Positions 51,500 to 60,059 of a stretch of DNA of 64,000 nt are shown here, in pieces. The stretch's first letter is position 1. Each line of letters starts with the position of its first letter. The translations under genes and the position numbers were made by a program. The DNA lies in NCBI RefSeq assembly GCF_009827295.1, contig NZ_WTYD01000002.1, positions 248,001 through 312,000 of the forward strand, given 5' to 3'. Below the pieces are notes generated by a model. The model ran no database searches and was not told the DNA's origin. It saw nothing but the letters and a program-made list of their open reading frames with translations. The DNA comes from Qipengyuania pelagi (GTDB lineage Bacteria; Pseudomonadota; Alphaproteobacteria; Sphingomonadales; Sphingomonadaceae).

Positions 51500-53112
51500 T
51501 GACAAACCCGGCTAAGCTGCGCCCATCGTCCGAACTGTTCATGCGGTTTGGTCCGACACTCCTGGTCGTCCTGCTGGTCGCCCTGTCGCTGACGGTGCCC
51601 GCATGGCGGTGGGGGCTCGCTCTGTCCCTGCCGCTGCTGGCGCTGGCGATCTACGACTTCACGCAGCGAAGCCATACCCTGTGGCGCAACTACCCGATCC
51701 TCGCCCATATCCGCTGGATCGCGGAGGATCTGCGCCCCTTCGCCCAGGCCTATTTCGTGGAAAGCGATATCGACGGGCGCCCCTACAACCACAATGAACG
51801 GGCCCTGGTCTACGCGCGCAGCAAAGGCCAGCTCGCTTCGCATCCCTTCGGCACCGAGCTGGACGTCTATTCGGACGAATATGAGTGGCTCGCCCATTCG
51901 ATGGCGCCGAAGGAGGGCATTGCCAAGGAATGGCGCGTCGATGTCGGCAACGATCAGTGCAAGCGGCCCTATTCCGCCGCTCTTCTGAATATTTCCGCGA
52001 TGAGCTTCGGATCGCTGTCCGCCAACGCGATCAAGGCGCTGAACAAGGGCGCGGCTGCGGGCAATTTCTACCACGATACCGGAGAAGGTGGCCTGTCGCG
52101 CTATCACCGCGAACATAACGGCGATCTCGTCTGGGAGATCGGCAGCGGGTATTTCGGGTGCCGCAAGGATGATGGCGCGTTCGATCCCGACAGATTCGCC
52201 GACACCGCGCAGATCGACCAGGTCAAGATGGTCGAGATCAAGCTGAGCCAGGGGGCCAAGCCGGGCCATGGCGGCGTCCTTCCCGGCTCGAAGGTGACCG
52301 AGGAAATCGCCGAAGCACGCGGGGTCACGGCTGGGCAGGATTGCGTCAGCCCTGCCGCGCACTCGACCTTTTCGACGCCGGTGGAACTGCTGGAATGGGC
52401 GGCGCGGCTGCGCGATCTTTCGGGTGGCAAGCCCGTCGGCGCGAAACTGTGCGTCGGCAAGCCGCACGAAGTGTTCGCGCTCGTCAAGGCGATGCGCGAA
52501 ACGGGGATCGTGCTCGACTATCTGGTGGTGGACGGAGCGGAGGGCGGCACGGGTGCGGCACCGGTCGAATTCTCCAACCGCGTCGGTATGCCTTTGCGCG
52601 AAGGGCTGATCCTAGTCCGTAACGCGCTGGTGGGCACGAATCTGAAACCGCAGGTCAAGCTCGCCGCATCGGGCAAGGTGTATTCGGGCGCGGGCATCGC
52701 AATCAATCTCGGCCTCGGCGCGGACTGGTGCAATGCGGCGCGCGGCTTCATGTTCGCGCTGGGCTGCGTCCAGTCGCTCAAATGCCATACCGACCACTGC
52801 CCCACCGGAATCGCCACGCAGGACAGCACGCGCCAGCGGGGCCTGGTGGTGACCGACAAGAGCGAGCGGGTGGCCCGGTTCCAGCGCAGTACGCTCGAAT
52901 CCTTTCGCGAAATGGTCATCGCCATGGGCCTCGAAAATCCCTGGCAGATCGAACCGCGCCATATCTCGGAACGTCTCGATTCGGCCCGCGCGGACAGCGT
53001 GGATCGCATCCAGACCTTCCTCGCGCCCGGCCAATTGCTCGACGATCCGGACTCGACGCCCTATCAACGCTATTGGGACGCAGCGCGGATAGACAGTTTC
53101 AAGGAAGCATGA
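51499..53112 (+). CDS. FMN-binding glutamate synthase family protein
   Basis: 537 residues. An N-terminal pair of hydrophobic segments (about residues 15-50) anchors it in the membrane. The FMN-binding glutamate-synthase-like domain then shows SAMSFGSLS-type text (ISAMSFGSLSANAIKALN), TGEGGLSRYH, GVLPGSKVT and VVDGAEGGTGAAP. GCVQSLKCHTDHCPTG supplies the C-x5-C-x4-C pattern of a [3Fe-4S] cluster. There is no amidotransferase domain, so it is not a full GltB and its reaction is unknown. The start overlaps the hydrolase stop as TGATG. Confidence 0.9.
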   Translation: MTNPAKLRPSSELFMRFGPTLLVVLLVALSLTVPAWRWGLALSLPLLALAIYDFTQRSHTLWRNYPILAHIRWIAEDLRPFAQAYFVESDIDGRPYNHNERALVYARSKGQLASHPFGTELDVYSDEYEWLAHSMAPKEGIAKEWRVDVGNDQCKRPYSAALLNISAMSFGSLSANAIKALNKGAAAGNFYHDTGEGGLSRYHREHNGDLVWEIGSGYFGCRKDDGAFDPDRFADTAQIDQVKMVEIKLSQGAKPGHGGVLPGSKVTEEIAEARGVTAGQDCVSPAAHSTFSTPVELLEWAARLRDLSGGKPVGAKLCVGKPHEVFALVKAMRETGIVLDYLVVDGAEGGTGAAPVEFSNRVGMPLREGLILVRNALVGTNLKPQVKLAASGKVYSGAGIAINLGLGADWCNAARGFMFALGCVQSLKCHTDHCPTGIATQDSTRQRGLVVTDKSERVARFQRSTLESFREMVIAMGLENPWQIEPRHISERLDSARADSVDRIQTFLAPGQLLDDPDSTPYQRYWDAARIDSFKEA

Positions 53113-53510
53113 TGTCGGCCGAACGAGGATTGCGCCGCTGGCACGCGGCGGTCGATGGGGGCAATGACGCGGCCGTCCTCGGCGCGATGATAGCGGAAGA
53201 CGCCGTCTTCCACTCGCCCGTGGTCCACACCCCCCAGAAAGGCCGCCCGATCGTCACAGCCTATCTGGCCGCCGCCGGGCAGACGCTGGGAAATGACACC
53301 TTCCGCTATGTCCGCGAGATTGTGGACGGCGATACCGCCATGCTCGAATTCGAAACCGAGATGGACGGGATCCACGTCAACGGCGTCGACATCATCCGCT
53401 TCGGTGCGGAGGGCCATATCCTCGATTTCAAGGTGATGGTCAGGCCGCTGAAGGCGGTGAATAAGGTCTGGGAGATGATGGCCGCGCAGCTGGAGCGGAT
53501 GAAGGGCTAA
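53109..53510 (+). CDS. SnoaL/NTF2-like fold protein
   Basis: 133 residues from the ATG at 53109, overlapping the previous stop in ATGATG. The cone-shaped alpha+beta fold of the NTF2/SnoaL superfamily is suggested by LRRWHAAVDGGNDAAVLGAM, AEDAVFHSPV and the end ILDFKVMVRPLKAVNKVWEM. The superfamily contains isomerases, limonene epoxide hydrolases and binding proteins, so no function is assigned. It is the last gene of the hydrolase - FMN protein operon. Its stop overlaps the stop of the AT-rich regulator gene. Confidence 0.82.
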   Translation: MMSAERGLRRWHAAVDGGNDAAVLGAMIAEDAVFHSPVVHTPQKGRPIVTAYLAAAGQTLGNDTFRYVREIVDGDTAMLEFETEMDGIHVNGVDIIRFGAEGHILDFKVMVRPLKAVNKVWEMMAAQLERMKG

Positions 53511-53974
53511 GTTAATTTGAAACTGAATTCATGTTGATCAAGATCTGAACATAGCTCGGTATGAAGGCGATCAAGATCCAAAATAAAACCGAAGGTCATT
53601 TGACCCTGCTTCGTCATATCGAAGAGATTTCTATTTGAATCAGTTAAAAAAAGTTCACCCGCGCTGATTGTGAGATAGCGAATCTTTTCATCGCCAAGCG
53701 AGAAGCTCGCACGGTCAGCATCCCACTTTTTATCTTGAAATTCCAGCAGCGCTTTCTTCAGTGCTTGGACCGAAGCTCCGTTCTGAAGAAGCTGCGCAAA
53801 AACCTTCAGAACAAGCAAGTCGCGAAAAGTGTAAGCTCGCCCTTTACCCCTACGCTTTTCTCTAACCTTTCTCCGAACAAAAACACCCGAACGCTCGAGG
53901 TAATCGAGCATCGCAACCGTCTTGAAACCACAAATCTTTGCAGCTCGACGTGCATCCACAATTTCTGATTTCAT
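53507..53974 (-). CDS. MerR-like DNA-binding protein, probably autoregulated
   Basis: 155 residues from the ATG at 53972-53974. The N-terminal MerR-type winged helix is suggested by VDARRAAKICGFKTVAMLDY, RRGKGRAYTFRDLLVLKVFA and VQALKKALLEF. The C-terminal half contains KIRYLTISAGELFLTD and GQMTFGFILDL and is not a known effector domain to me. The gene is far AT-richer than its neighbours (21 of 60 bases G or C at 53581-53640). Its ATG sits inside a perfect palindrome that also covers the -10 box, so the protein probably represses itself. The convergent stops overlap by two bases. Confidence 0.78.
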   Translation of the reverse strand: MKSEIVDARRAAKICGFKTVAMLDYLERSGVFVRRKVREKRRGKGRAYTFRDLLVLKVFAQLLQNGASVQALKKALLEFQDKKWDADRASFSLGDEKIRYLTISAGELFLTDSNRNLFDMTKQGQMTFGFILDLDRLHTELCSDLDQHEFSFKLT

Positions 53975-54016
53975 AGTTCTGCTCAGAACTATGTTTAAAA
54001 TCGCGCGGATTGGCAA
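53972..54016 (-). promoter_or_regulatory. promoter with palindromic operator over the start codon
   Basis: A perfect 22-base palindrome, CATAGTTCTG-CT-CAGAACTATG (53972-53993), includes the ATG of the MerR-like gene. Read leftward, TTGCCA (54016-54011) and CATAGT (53993-53988) with a 17-base spacer make a good sigma-70 promoter; the predicted transcript would begin only about 5-8 bases before the ATG. There is no ribosome-binding site. Confidence 0.7.
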
Positions 54017-54135
54017 GAGTTGCCACACTTATTCAGGGATCAATCAACTTTTGGTGGGTCTCACGCTATTGCAGGCACAAGATATTGAGCGCAGCAAGAG
54101 ACATCGCCAAATGCGGCGCTAGGAAGGAGGCAACG

Positions 54136-54300
54136 ATGTATTTTGAGAAATATCAGTCCGGCGGTTGGCGCTGGCGTCTCAAAGCAGCCAATCACGAGAT
54201 AATCGCGTCGGGCGAAGCCTATGTCAACGAACGCGACTGCGACCACGCGATCAATCTCGTGAAGGGCACCAATGGTTCCACACCTGTGTACCGTCGATAA
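54136..54300 (+). CDS. DUF1508 (YegP-like) small protein
   Basis: 54 residues from the ATG at 54136, behind a near-perfect ribosome site (AGGAAGGAGG). The sequence matches one DUF1508 unit: MYFEKYQSGGWRWRLKAAN, then IIASGEAYVNERDCDHAINL and VKG. YegP-type proteins usually carry two units, so this is a single-repeat version. Function is unknown. It lies 161 bases from the divergent MerR-like gene, which could control it. Its base composition is intermediate. Confidence 0.8.
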   Translation: MYFEKYQSGGWRWRLKAANHEIIASGEAYVNERDCDHAINLVKGTNGSTPVYRR

Positions 54301-54350
54301 CGATACACCTTACGAATTGCGGTTCAACCAAATCCGGTTGATCTGACTGG

Positions 54351-54383
54351 AAAGGGCCACCCTGTTTCACGGGGCGGCCCTTT
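54351..54383. terminator. bidirectional terminator between DUF1508 gene and rho
   Basis: A 12-bp stem with one mismatch (AAAGGGCCACCC / GGGCGGCCCTTT) and a 9-base loop lies between the convergent stops. The A and T ends of the stem give a short U tract in both directions. Confidence 0.7.
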
Positions 54384-54386
54384 CGC

Positions 54387-55652
54387 TTACTGGTTCATCG
54401 TCGCGAAGAAGTCTTCGTTGGTCTTGGAATCCTTCATCTTGTCGAGGAGGAATTCCATCGCATCGATCGTGCCCATCTGCATGAGGATGCGGCGCAGGAC
54501 CCACATCTTCGACAGCTTGTCCTTCTCCACCAGCAGCTCTTCCTTGCGGGTGCCGGACTTGCCCACATCGAGCGCGGGGAAGATGCGCTTGTCGGCGACC
54601 TTGCGGTCGAGGACGATTTCCGAGTTGCCGGTGCCCTTGAACTCTTCGAAGATCACCTCGTCCATCCGGCTGCCGGTATCGATCAGCGCGGTGGCGATGA
54701 TGGAGAGCGAGCCGCCCTCCTCGATATTGCGCGCCGCGCCGAAGAAGCGCTTGGGCCGCTGGAGCGCATTGGCGTCGACACCGCCGGTCAGCACCTTGCC
54801 CGAGCTGGGCACCACAGTGTTGTAAGCGCGGCCGAGGCGCGTGATCGAATCCAGGAGGATGACGACATCGTGCTTGTGTTCGACCAGGCGCTTCGCCTTC
54901 TCGATCACCATTTCGGCGACCTGGACGTGGCGATTGGCAGGCTCGTCGAAGGTGGAGGAAATGACCTCGCCCTTCACCGAACGCTGCATGTCGGTGACTT
55001 CCTCAGGTCGTTCATCGACGAGCAGGACGAGGAGGAAGACCTCGGGGTGATTGTCGGTGATCGCCTTGGCGATGTTCTGCAACAGCACGGTCTTACCCGT
55101 GCGCGGTGGCGCCACGATCAGCGCGCGCTGGCCCTTGCCCTGCGGCGAAACGATGTCGATCACCCGCGCGCTCTTGTCCTTTACCGTCGGATCAAGCGTG
55201 TCCAAGGACAGCTTCTGTTCGGGATAGAGCGGGGTGAGATTGTCGAAATTGGTGCGCATCCGCACCGCTTCGGGATCGTCGAAATTGACCTTGTAGAGCT
55301 TGGTCAGGGCGAAATAGCGCTCGCCTTCCTTGGGTGCGCGAATTTCGCCTTCGACGGTGTCGCCGGTCCTCAGGCCCCATTTGCGCACCTGGTTGGGCGA
55401 GACGTAGATATCGTCCGGCCCGGCGAGGTAATTGGCTTCGGGCGAGCGCAGGAAGCCGAAGCCGTCCTGAAGCACCTCGATGGTGCCGATGCCCATGATC
55501 TTTTCTTCGTATTCCTCATCCTCGGCCAGTTCGCGCAGGATGCAGAACATCAAATCCTGCCGCCGCATCGTGCTCGCGCCCTCGACGCCGAGTTCCTCCG
55601 CCATCGAGACGAGGTCGGCCGGGGTCTTTTCTTTCAAATCCTTGAGATGCAT
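54387..55652 (-). CDS. rho: transcription termination factor Rho
   Basis: 421 residues, normal length. The N-terminal helical region ([15 protein letters not shown]), the cold-shock-like RNA-binding domain ([20 protein letters not shown]) and the ATPase domain follow in order. The P-loop is [14 protein letters not shown] near residue 180, and [11 protein letters not shown] and the Q/R loop [13 protein letters not shown] are present. The 223 bases upstream to hemJ hold no gene but could carry an autoregulatory leader; a TATAAT lies only about 15 bases before the ATG without a clear -35. Origin-proximal position is common in Alphaproteobacteria. Confidence 0.98.
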   Translation of the reverse strand: MHLKDLKEKTPADLVSMAEELGVEGASTMRRQDLMFCILRELAEDEEYEEKIMGIGTIEVLQDGFGFLRSPEANYLAGPDDIYVSPNQVRKWGLRTGDTVEGEIRAPKEGERYFALTKLYKVNFDDPEAVRMRTNFDNLTPLYPEQKLSLDTLDPTVKDKSARVIDIVSPQGKGQRALIVAPPRTGKTVLLQNIAKAITDNHPEVFLLVLLVDERPEEVTDMQRSVKGEVISSTFDEPANRHVQVAEMVIEKAKRLVEHKHDVVILLDSITRLGRAYNTVVPSSGKVLTGGVDANALQRPKRFFGAARNIEEGGSLSIIATALIDTGSRMDEVIFEEFKGTGNSEIVLDRKVADKRIFPALDVGKSGTRKEELLVEKDKLSKMWVLRRILMQMGTIDAMEFLLDKMKDSKTNEDFFATMNQ

Positions 55653-55875
55653 CAGTTTTCTCGAATTATAAGGGTAGCTTGGAAATGGCCCTGAAGGTCG
55701 TGTGTCCGCAGCCGGTGAAGGGCGGACGGGCTTGGGGAAAGCAGACCCGGCCAGCGCGATTGTCCCGCGAAGGCCTCAGCCGAATAGGAGATAAGCGAAT
55801 TACGTCCGCCGCCCGCACCCGTCAATCGCGAAAGCGGTGGGGCGAGGAATCAGGGCGATTGATCAGAGTGACGAA

Positions 55876-56319
55876 TCAGAACGGTTTGACGATCACCAGC
55901 ACCACGATCAGCGCCAGCAGGATCGCAGGCACCTCGCCGAACAGCTTCAATTGCTTCTCGCTCAAAGGGCGTTCGCCCTTCAGCATCTTCTTCGCCTGGA
56001 CGACCATGTACATGTGGTATCCCGTCAGCAGCAGCACCAGCAGCAGCTTGGCATGGAACCAGCCTTGCGAGAACGCGCCGATCGTGCCCGCCAGCGCGAA
56101 GCCGAGCAGCCAGACGACGATAAGGCTGGGGGTCAGGATGATGCGGCGCAATTTGCCGATCCGGTCCTGCCACACCGCGCTTTCGGGCGAGTCCGCATCG
56201 TAGGGATGGAGATACAGCATCTGGCGCGGCAGGATGAACAGGCCGGCCATCCAGAACACCATGAAGATGATATGCCCGGCCTTCAGCCAGAGATAGGTCA
56301 TGGAGAAAAATTCCTGCAT
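55876..56319 (-). CDS. hemJ: protoporphyrinogen IX oxidase HemJ
   Basis: 147 residues from the ATG at 56317-56319 (MQEFFSMTYLWLKAGHIIFM); an ATG at 56349 is possible. Four hydrophobic helices and the conserved His in LKAGHIIF, plus WHAKL-type text (GWFHAKLLLVLLLTGYH), identify HemJ. This heme-containing membrane enzyme oxidises protoporphyrinogen IX, the penultimate heme step. It lies 63 bases after hemE on the same strand, so the two heme genes probably form one transcript starting at the origin. Confidence 0.95.
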   Translation of the reverse strand: MQEFFSMTYLWLKAGHIIFMVFWMAGLFILPRQMLYLHPYDADSPESAVWQDRIGKLRRIILTPSLIVVWLLGFALAGTIGAFSQGWFHAKLLLVLLLTGYHMYMVVQAKKMLKGERPLSEKQLKLFGEVPAILLALIVVLVIVKPF

Positions 56320-56382
56320 CGCCAGCCCATCTAGGACCGCTGGCGCCATGCGCCAAGGGGGAGATTCAGCGAGAGATCGCGC

Positions 56383-57399
56383 CTAGCCGCGCACCGCCGC
56401 CAGCAGGCGCTCGACATGCTCGATCGGCGTGCGCCGGTCGATCCCATGACCGAGATTGAAGACATGCGGCCGATCCTGAAGCGCATCGAGAATGAAGCGC
56501 ACCCGCGTTTCGAGATCTCCGTTCCCCGCAAGCAGGAGCAGCGGATCGAGATTGCCCTGCACCGGCATCCCCGCGGGCAGTTCGCGCGCCGCCCACACCG
56601 GATCGAGCGTTTCATCGAGGCCGACCGCATCGACCCCCGTCTCGCGCGCATAGGACGGCAGTTTTTCGCCTGCGCCCTTGGGAAATCCGATCACGGGCGT
56701 ATCGGGATGCGATTGCTTCAAAGCCGCGACGATCGCGGCATTGGGCGCGATAACCTGCTTCTCGAACTGGTCGGGCGCGAGGCTGCCCGCCCAGCTGTCG
56801 AACAATTGCACCGCTTCGGCACCGGCATCGATCTGGCCGCGCAGATAGGTCACCGTCTGCTCGACGATGCGGTCGAGAATCGCGCGCAGCCGTTCGGGAT
56901 CGCGATAGGCGAGAGCGCGCGCCTCGTGCTGGTCGCGGCTGCCCTCACCCGCGATCATGTAGGTCGCGACCGTCCAGGGCGAACCGGCGAAGCCCAGCAT
57001 GGTGGTCTCCGCGCCCAGCCTCGCCCGGCAACGGCGCACCGTCTCGTAGATCGGCTCGTAATGCTCGGGATGCGGCTCCAGAGCGTCGAGAGCGGTCTCC
57101 AGCAGCGTCGGCGAGAGTTTGGGTCCCTCGCCTGCCAGAAACTCGAGATGCTGCCCCAGAGCGTGCGGAACGATCAGGATATCGGAAAACAGGATCGCCC
57201 CGTCGAAGCCGAACCGCTCGATCGGCTGCAAGGTCACTTCGCACGCCGCCTCGCTGTCATAGGCGAGTTCGAGGAAACCGCCCTTCTGGCTGCGCAATTC
57301 GCGATATTCGGGCAGATATCGCCCCGCCTGGCGCATGAGCCAGACCGGCGCGCGGGGCCCACGTTTTCCGTTCAGCGTATCGAGCAGGAGACCGGGCAT
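56383..57399 (-). CDS. hemE: uroporphyrinogen decarboxylase
   Basis: 338 residues from the ATG at 57397-57399 (MPGLLLDTLN); an in-frame TTG at 57417 would extend into the AT-rich region. The decarboxylase signature APVWLMRQAGRYLPEYRELR and GFAGSPWTVATYM are clear, and the end FNLGHGIDRRTPIEHVERLL is typical. It converts uroporphyrinogen III to coproporphyrinogen III. hemE is the classic left neighbour of the Caulobacter origin, and here too it points away from a gene-free segment. Its promoter must lie within that segment. Confidence 0.97.
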   Translation of the reverse strand: MPGLLLDTLNGKRGPRAPVWLMRQAGRYLPEYRELRSQKGGFLELAYDSEAACEVTLQPIERFGFDGAILFSDILIVPHALGQHLEFLAGEGPKLSPTLLETALDALEPHPEHYEPIYETVRRCRARLGAETTMLGFAGSPWTVATYMIAGEGSRDQHEARALAYRDPERLRAILDRIVEQTVTYLRGQIDAGAEAVQLFDSWAGSLAPDQFEKQVIAPNAAIVAALKQSHPDTPVIGFPKGAGEKLPSYARETGVDAVGLDETLDPVWAARELPAGMPVQGNLDPLLLLAGNGDLETRVRFILDALQDRPHVFNLGHGIDRRTPIEHVERLLAAVRG

Positions 57400-57724
57400 C
57401 GGGTAGGTCCAATCCAATAATACAATATTATTATAAGGTTTGATGGAGTCTGTTGGCCCTGTGGAAAGCGGGCATATCCCGCCCCTGCCCGATTTCTCCC
57501 GACCTGACCAGACTTGGGCCGAATGCGACTCGCGGGCCCCATTGAGTCAAATCCAAACTCTCCCCGCTATCCCCAGCCTGTCGACATCCCTCCCATCCTG
57601 TCGGCAAGTGGCGGGGCGGATCGGCCGGTAGCGGGGATCGAATCCTCTCCCGAACTTGTCGGCAGGTTCGTCCCGTGGTTTATGCCGGTCTTCTCCACAG
57701 GCTGAGCGGAAGGCCGGACCACAC
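57400..57724. other. candidate chromosomal replication origin (oriC)
   Basis: This 325-base gene-free stretch separates hemE (left) from the DUF299 gene (right), the position of Cori in Caulobacter. The left end is AT-rich and contains AATAATA-CAA-TATTATT (57416-57432), a candidate unwinding element. GANTC methylation sites lie at 57446, 57527, 57544 and 57640. DnaA-box-like 9-mers are TTCTCCACA (57691, 8 of 9), CTTTCCACA (complement at 57460, 7 of 9) and CTATCCCCA (57567, 7 of 9). TGTCGGCA recurs at 57599 and 57657, and CCCCGCTA forms an inverted pair. Function is inferred from position and motifs. Confidence 0.65.
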
Positions 57725-58576
57725 GTGACGACGCGCATTCACCTCCATCTCGTCTCCGATTCCACCGGGGAAACGCTGGAGATGATCGCCAAGGCCGCGC
57801 TCGCCCAGTTCGAGAATGCCGATGTGGTGCGCCATTTCTGGCCCATGGTCCGCTCGCGCCAGCATCTCGACCGGATCATGCCTGATCTCGCCGCGGATGC
57901 GGGCCTCGTCCTCTATACGCTCGTCAATCCCGAGACCAGGGAGAGGCTGGAAGAGCGCTGCCGCGCGCTCGGTCTGTCGGCCGTGCCGGTGCTTGACGGC
58001 GTGACGTCGGCGCTGGAAACCGCGCTTGGCCAGGAAGCCCATGGCAAGCCCGGTCGCCAGCATCTGATGGACAAGGCCTATTTCGAGCGGGTCGAGGCGA
58101 TCCAGTTCACGATCGCGCATGATGACGGGGTAGGGTGGGAGGATTGGGAAGAGGCCGACATCGTGCTGGCGGGCGTGTCGCGCAGCTCAAAGACGCCGAC
58201 CAGCATCTATCTCGCCAATCGCGGGTACAAGGTCGCGAATATCCCGCTGGTGGTCGAAAGCCCGCCGCCGAAATCCCTGTTCGAGCTGAAAATGCCGCTG
58301 GTGGTCGGCCTCACCAGCGCGCCCGAACGTCTGGTCCAGATCCGGCGCAATCGCCTGCTGAGCCTCAACGAAGGGACCACCACCGATTACGTCGATCACG
58401 AGCGGGTGCGCGAGGAGATCGCCTTCGCGCGGCGCCTGTTCGCTGACAAGGGCTGGCCGGTGATCGATGTCACCCGCCGCTCGATCGAGGAGACCGCGGC
58501 GGCGATCATCAAGCTGCTGGGCGAACGCAGCCGCAGGGCGAGTGACGGGCAGTTCGAAGGGTTGAAACCGATATGA
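57725..58576 (+). CDS. DUF299 kinase/pyrophosphorylase (PEP synthase or PPDK regulatory protein)
   Basis: 283 residues from the GTG at 57725, behind GGAAGG. The family acts on phosphoenolpyruvate synthase or pyruvate phosphate dikinase as an ADP-dependent kinase and phosphate-dependent pyrophosphorylase. [18 protein letters not shown] opens the protein and the P-loop-like [18 protein letters not shown] lies near residue 155. DLDP-type specificity cannot be read. It is the first gene to the right of the origin and overlaps maf as ATGA. Confidence 0.93.
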   Translation: MTTRIHLHLVSDSTGETLEMIAKAALAQFENADVVRHFWPMVRSRQHLDRIMPDLAADAGLVLYTLVNPETRERLEERCRALGLSAVPVLDGVTSALETALGQEAHGKPGRQHLMDKAYFERVEAIQFTIAHDDGVGWEDWEEADIVLAGVSRSSKTPTSIYLANRGYKVANIPLVVESPPPKSLFELKMPLVVGLTSAPERLVQIRRNRLLSLNEGTTTDYVDHERVREEIAFARRLFADKGWPVIDVTRRSIEETAAAIIKLLGERSRRASDGQFEGLKPI

Positions 58577-59193
58577 GCGATAGTGTCAGCGGCATGGTTT
58601 CACGTGAAACAATCCTGCTCGCGTCGAACAGCGCCTCGCGCAAGGCGATGCTGAGCGCGGCGCAGATCGCGTTCGAAGCGATTCCGGCGGATGTGGACGA
58701 GCGGGCGCTCGAGGCCGAGATGGCGGATGGCGAGCCTGCCGAGATCGCCCAGGCGCTGGCGGCGGCGAAGGCGGCGGCGGTTTCGGCCGAAAACCCTGAG
58801 CGTCTGGTGCTGGGCAGCGATTCGCTGGTCGAGGTCGAGGGACAGCGCTTCGACAAGCCCGCGAGCCGCGAAGAGGCGGCGGAGCATTTGCGGTTCTTCT
58901 CCGGCAAGGTGATGACGCTGCACAGCGCGGCGGCCCTCGCCCGCGATGGACGTATTGTCTGGATCGGCGGCGATTTCGCGCGGCTGATGGTGCGCGACCT
59001 GTCAGAGGAATTCATCGCCGCCTATCTCGACGCGGAATGGCCCGCCGTGTCCTATTGCGTCGGCGTGTTTCGCATCGAAGGACCGGGCGTCCACCTGTTC
59101 GAACGGATCATGGGCGATCAGTTCACCGTGCTCGGAATGCCGCTTCTGCGGGTGCTGGCCGCTTTGCGCGAGGAAGGCGCGCTGGTTTCATGA
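58573..59193 (+). CDS. maf: Maf family nucleotide pyrophosphatase
   Basis: 206 residues. Maf proteins hydrolyse non-canonical or canonical nucleoside triphosphates. [14 protein letters not shown] near residue 14, [10 protein letters not shown] and [13 protein letters not shown] are family motifs; the Asp of GSD is the catalytic base. The first codons (SGMVSRETI) contain a parS site. It is coupled to the DUF299 gene and to aroE by ATGA overlaps on both sides. Confidence 0.94.
   Translation: MSDSVSGMVSRETILLASNSASRKAMLSAAQIAFEAIPADVDERALEAEMADGEPAEIAQALAAAKAAAVSAENPERLVLGSDSLVEVEGQRFDKPASREEAAEHLRFFSGKVMTLHSAAALARDGRIVWIGGDFARLMVRDLSEEFIAAYLDAEWPAVSYCVGVFRIEGPGVHLFERIMGDQFTVLGMPLLRVLAALREEGALVS
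58596..58611. other. parS site at the 5' end of maf
   Basis: GGTTTCACGTGAAACA matches the consensus TGTTTCACGTGAAACA at all but the first base. It lies about 900 bases right of the candidate origin, on the opposite side from the other two good sites. Confidence 0.85.
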
Positions 59194-60059
59194 CCGTTCC
59201 TTTTTCCGGGCCCTATGCGGAAGTGATCGGCGATCCGATCGCCCAGTCGAAATCGCCCGCGATCCACGGCTTCTGGCTCGAAAAACTCGGGATCGCGGCG
59301 GATTATCACGCCACCTTGGTCAAACCCGATGGCATCGGGGATTACCTCGCATCGCGGCGGACAGATCCGGCCTGGCGCGGATGCAACGTCACCATGCCGC
59401 ACAAGCAGCTGGTCCAACCTTCGCTCGACGCGATTGAAGAACCCGCCGCCGCGATCGGAGCGGTGAACACGATCCGTCGCGATGGTGATGGAGTGCTGAC
59501 CGGCCATAACACCGATGCGGCAGGCTTTCTCGAACCGCTCCGCCCCCTGCTCGCCCGCCAGCATTATTTCCGCATGGCGCGCATTCTCGGCACCGGCGGC
59601 GCGGCGCGGGCGATCGTGACGGCGCTGGCGGGCGAAGGCTTCACTCTAGTCCTGGCAGGCCGCGATCCGAAGAAAGCCCGCGCCTTGCTCGACGAACTGG
59701 CGCCGGATGGCGAACACCACGCCGCCGATCTCGCCCATTTCGCGTCCCCCACCGACTTCGCCTTCGACGACCGCGAGGGGTGCTGCGACTTGATCGTGAA
59801 TGCCAGCCCGCTGGGAATGCGCGGGCAGCCGCCCCTCGCCTTCGACTGGAGCCATGCCCCGCCCCGCTCGATCGCCTACGACATCGTCACGGATCCGGTG
59901 GAGACCGAATTTCTCAAGAATGCTCGCGCCGCCGGTTTCGCCACGATCGACGGGCGCGCCATGCTGATCGGGCAGGCGGCGGAGGCGTTCGAACTCTTCT
60001 TCGGCCAGCCCGCCCCGCGCGAGCACGACGCGGACCTGCGCGCGCTGCTGACGCGATGA
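59190..60059 (+). CDS. aroE: shikimate dehydrogenase
   Basis: 289 residues. AroE reduces 3-dehydroshikimate with NADPH in aromatic amino-acid synthesis. The substrate site is seen in [16 protein letters not shown] (SKSP motif) and [11 protein letters not shown] with the catalytic Lys. GHNTDAAGF follows and the nucleotide loop is [15 protein letters not shown] near residue 130. It starts at the ATG overlapping the maf stop and ends overlapping the coaE start, all within one operon reading away from the origin. Confidence 0.96.
   Translation: MTVPFSGPYAEVIGDPIAQSKSPAIHGFWLEKLGIAADYHATLVKPDGIGDYLASRRTDPAWRGCNVTMPHKQLVQPSLDAIEEPAAAIGAVNTIRRDGDGVLTGHNTDAAGFLEPLRPLLARQHYFRMARILGTGGAARAIVTALAGEGFTLVLAGRDPKKARALLDELAPDGEHHAADLAHFASPTDFAFDDREGCCDLIVNASPLGMRGQPPLAFDWSHAPPRSIAYDIVTDPVETEFLKNARAAGFATIDGRAMLIGQAAEAFELFFGQPAPREHDADLRALLTR

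Noticed and set aside
51499..53112. Large subunit of glutamate synthase
   Set aside because: It lacks the N-terminal glutaminase domain and is about one third of the GltB length, with added membrane segments.
53507..54300. Toxin-antitoxin pair made of the MerR-like and DUF1508 genes
   Set aside because: The genes are divergent rather than an operon, and DUF1508 proteins are not known toxins.
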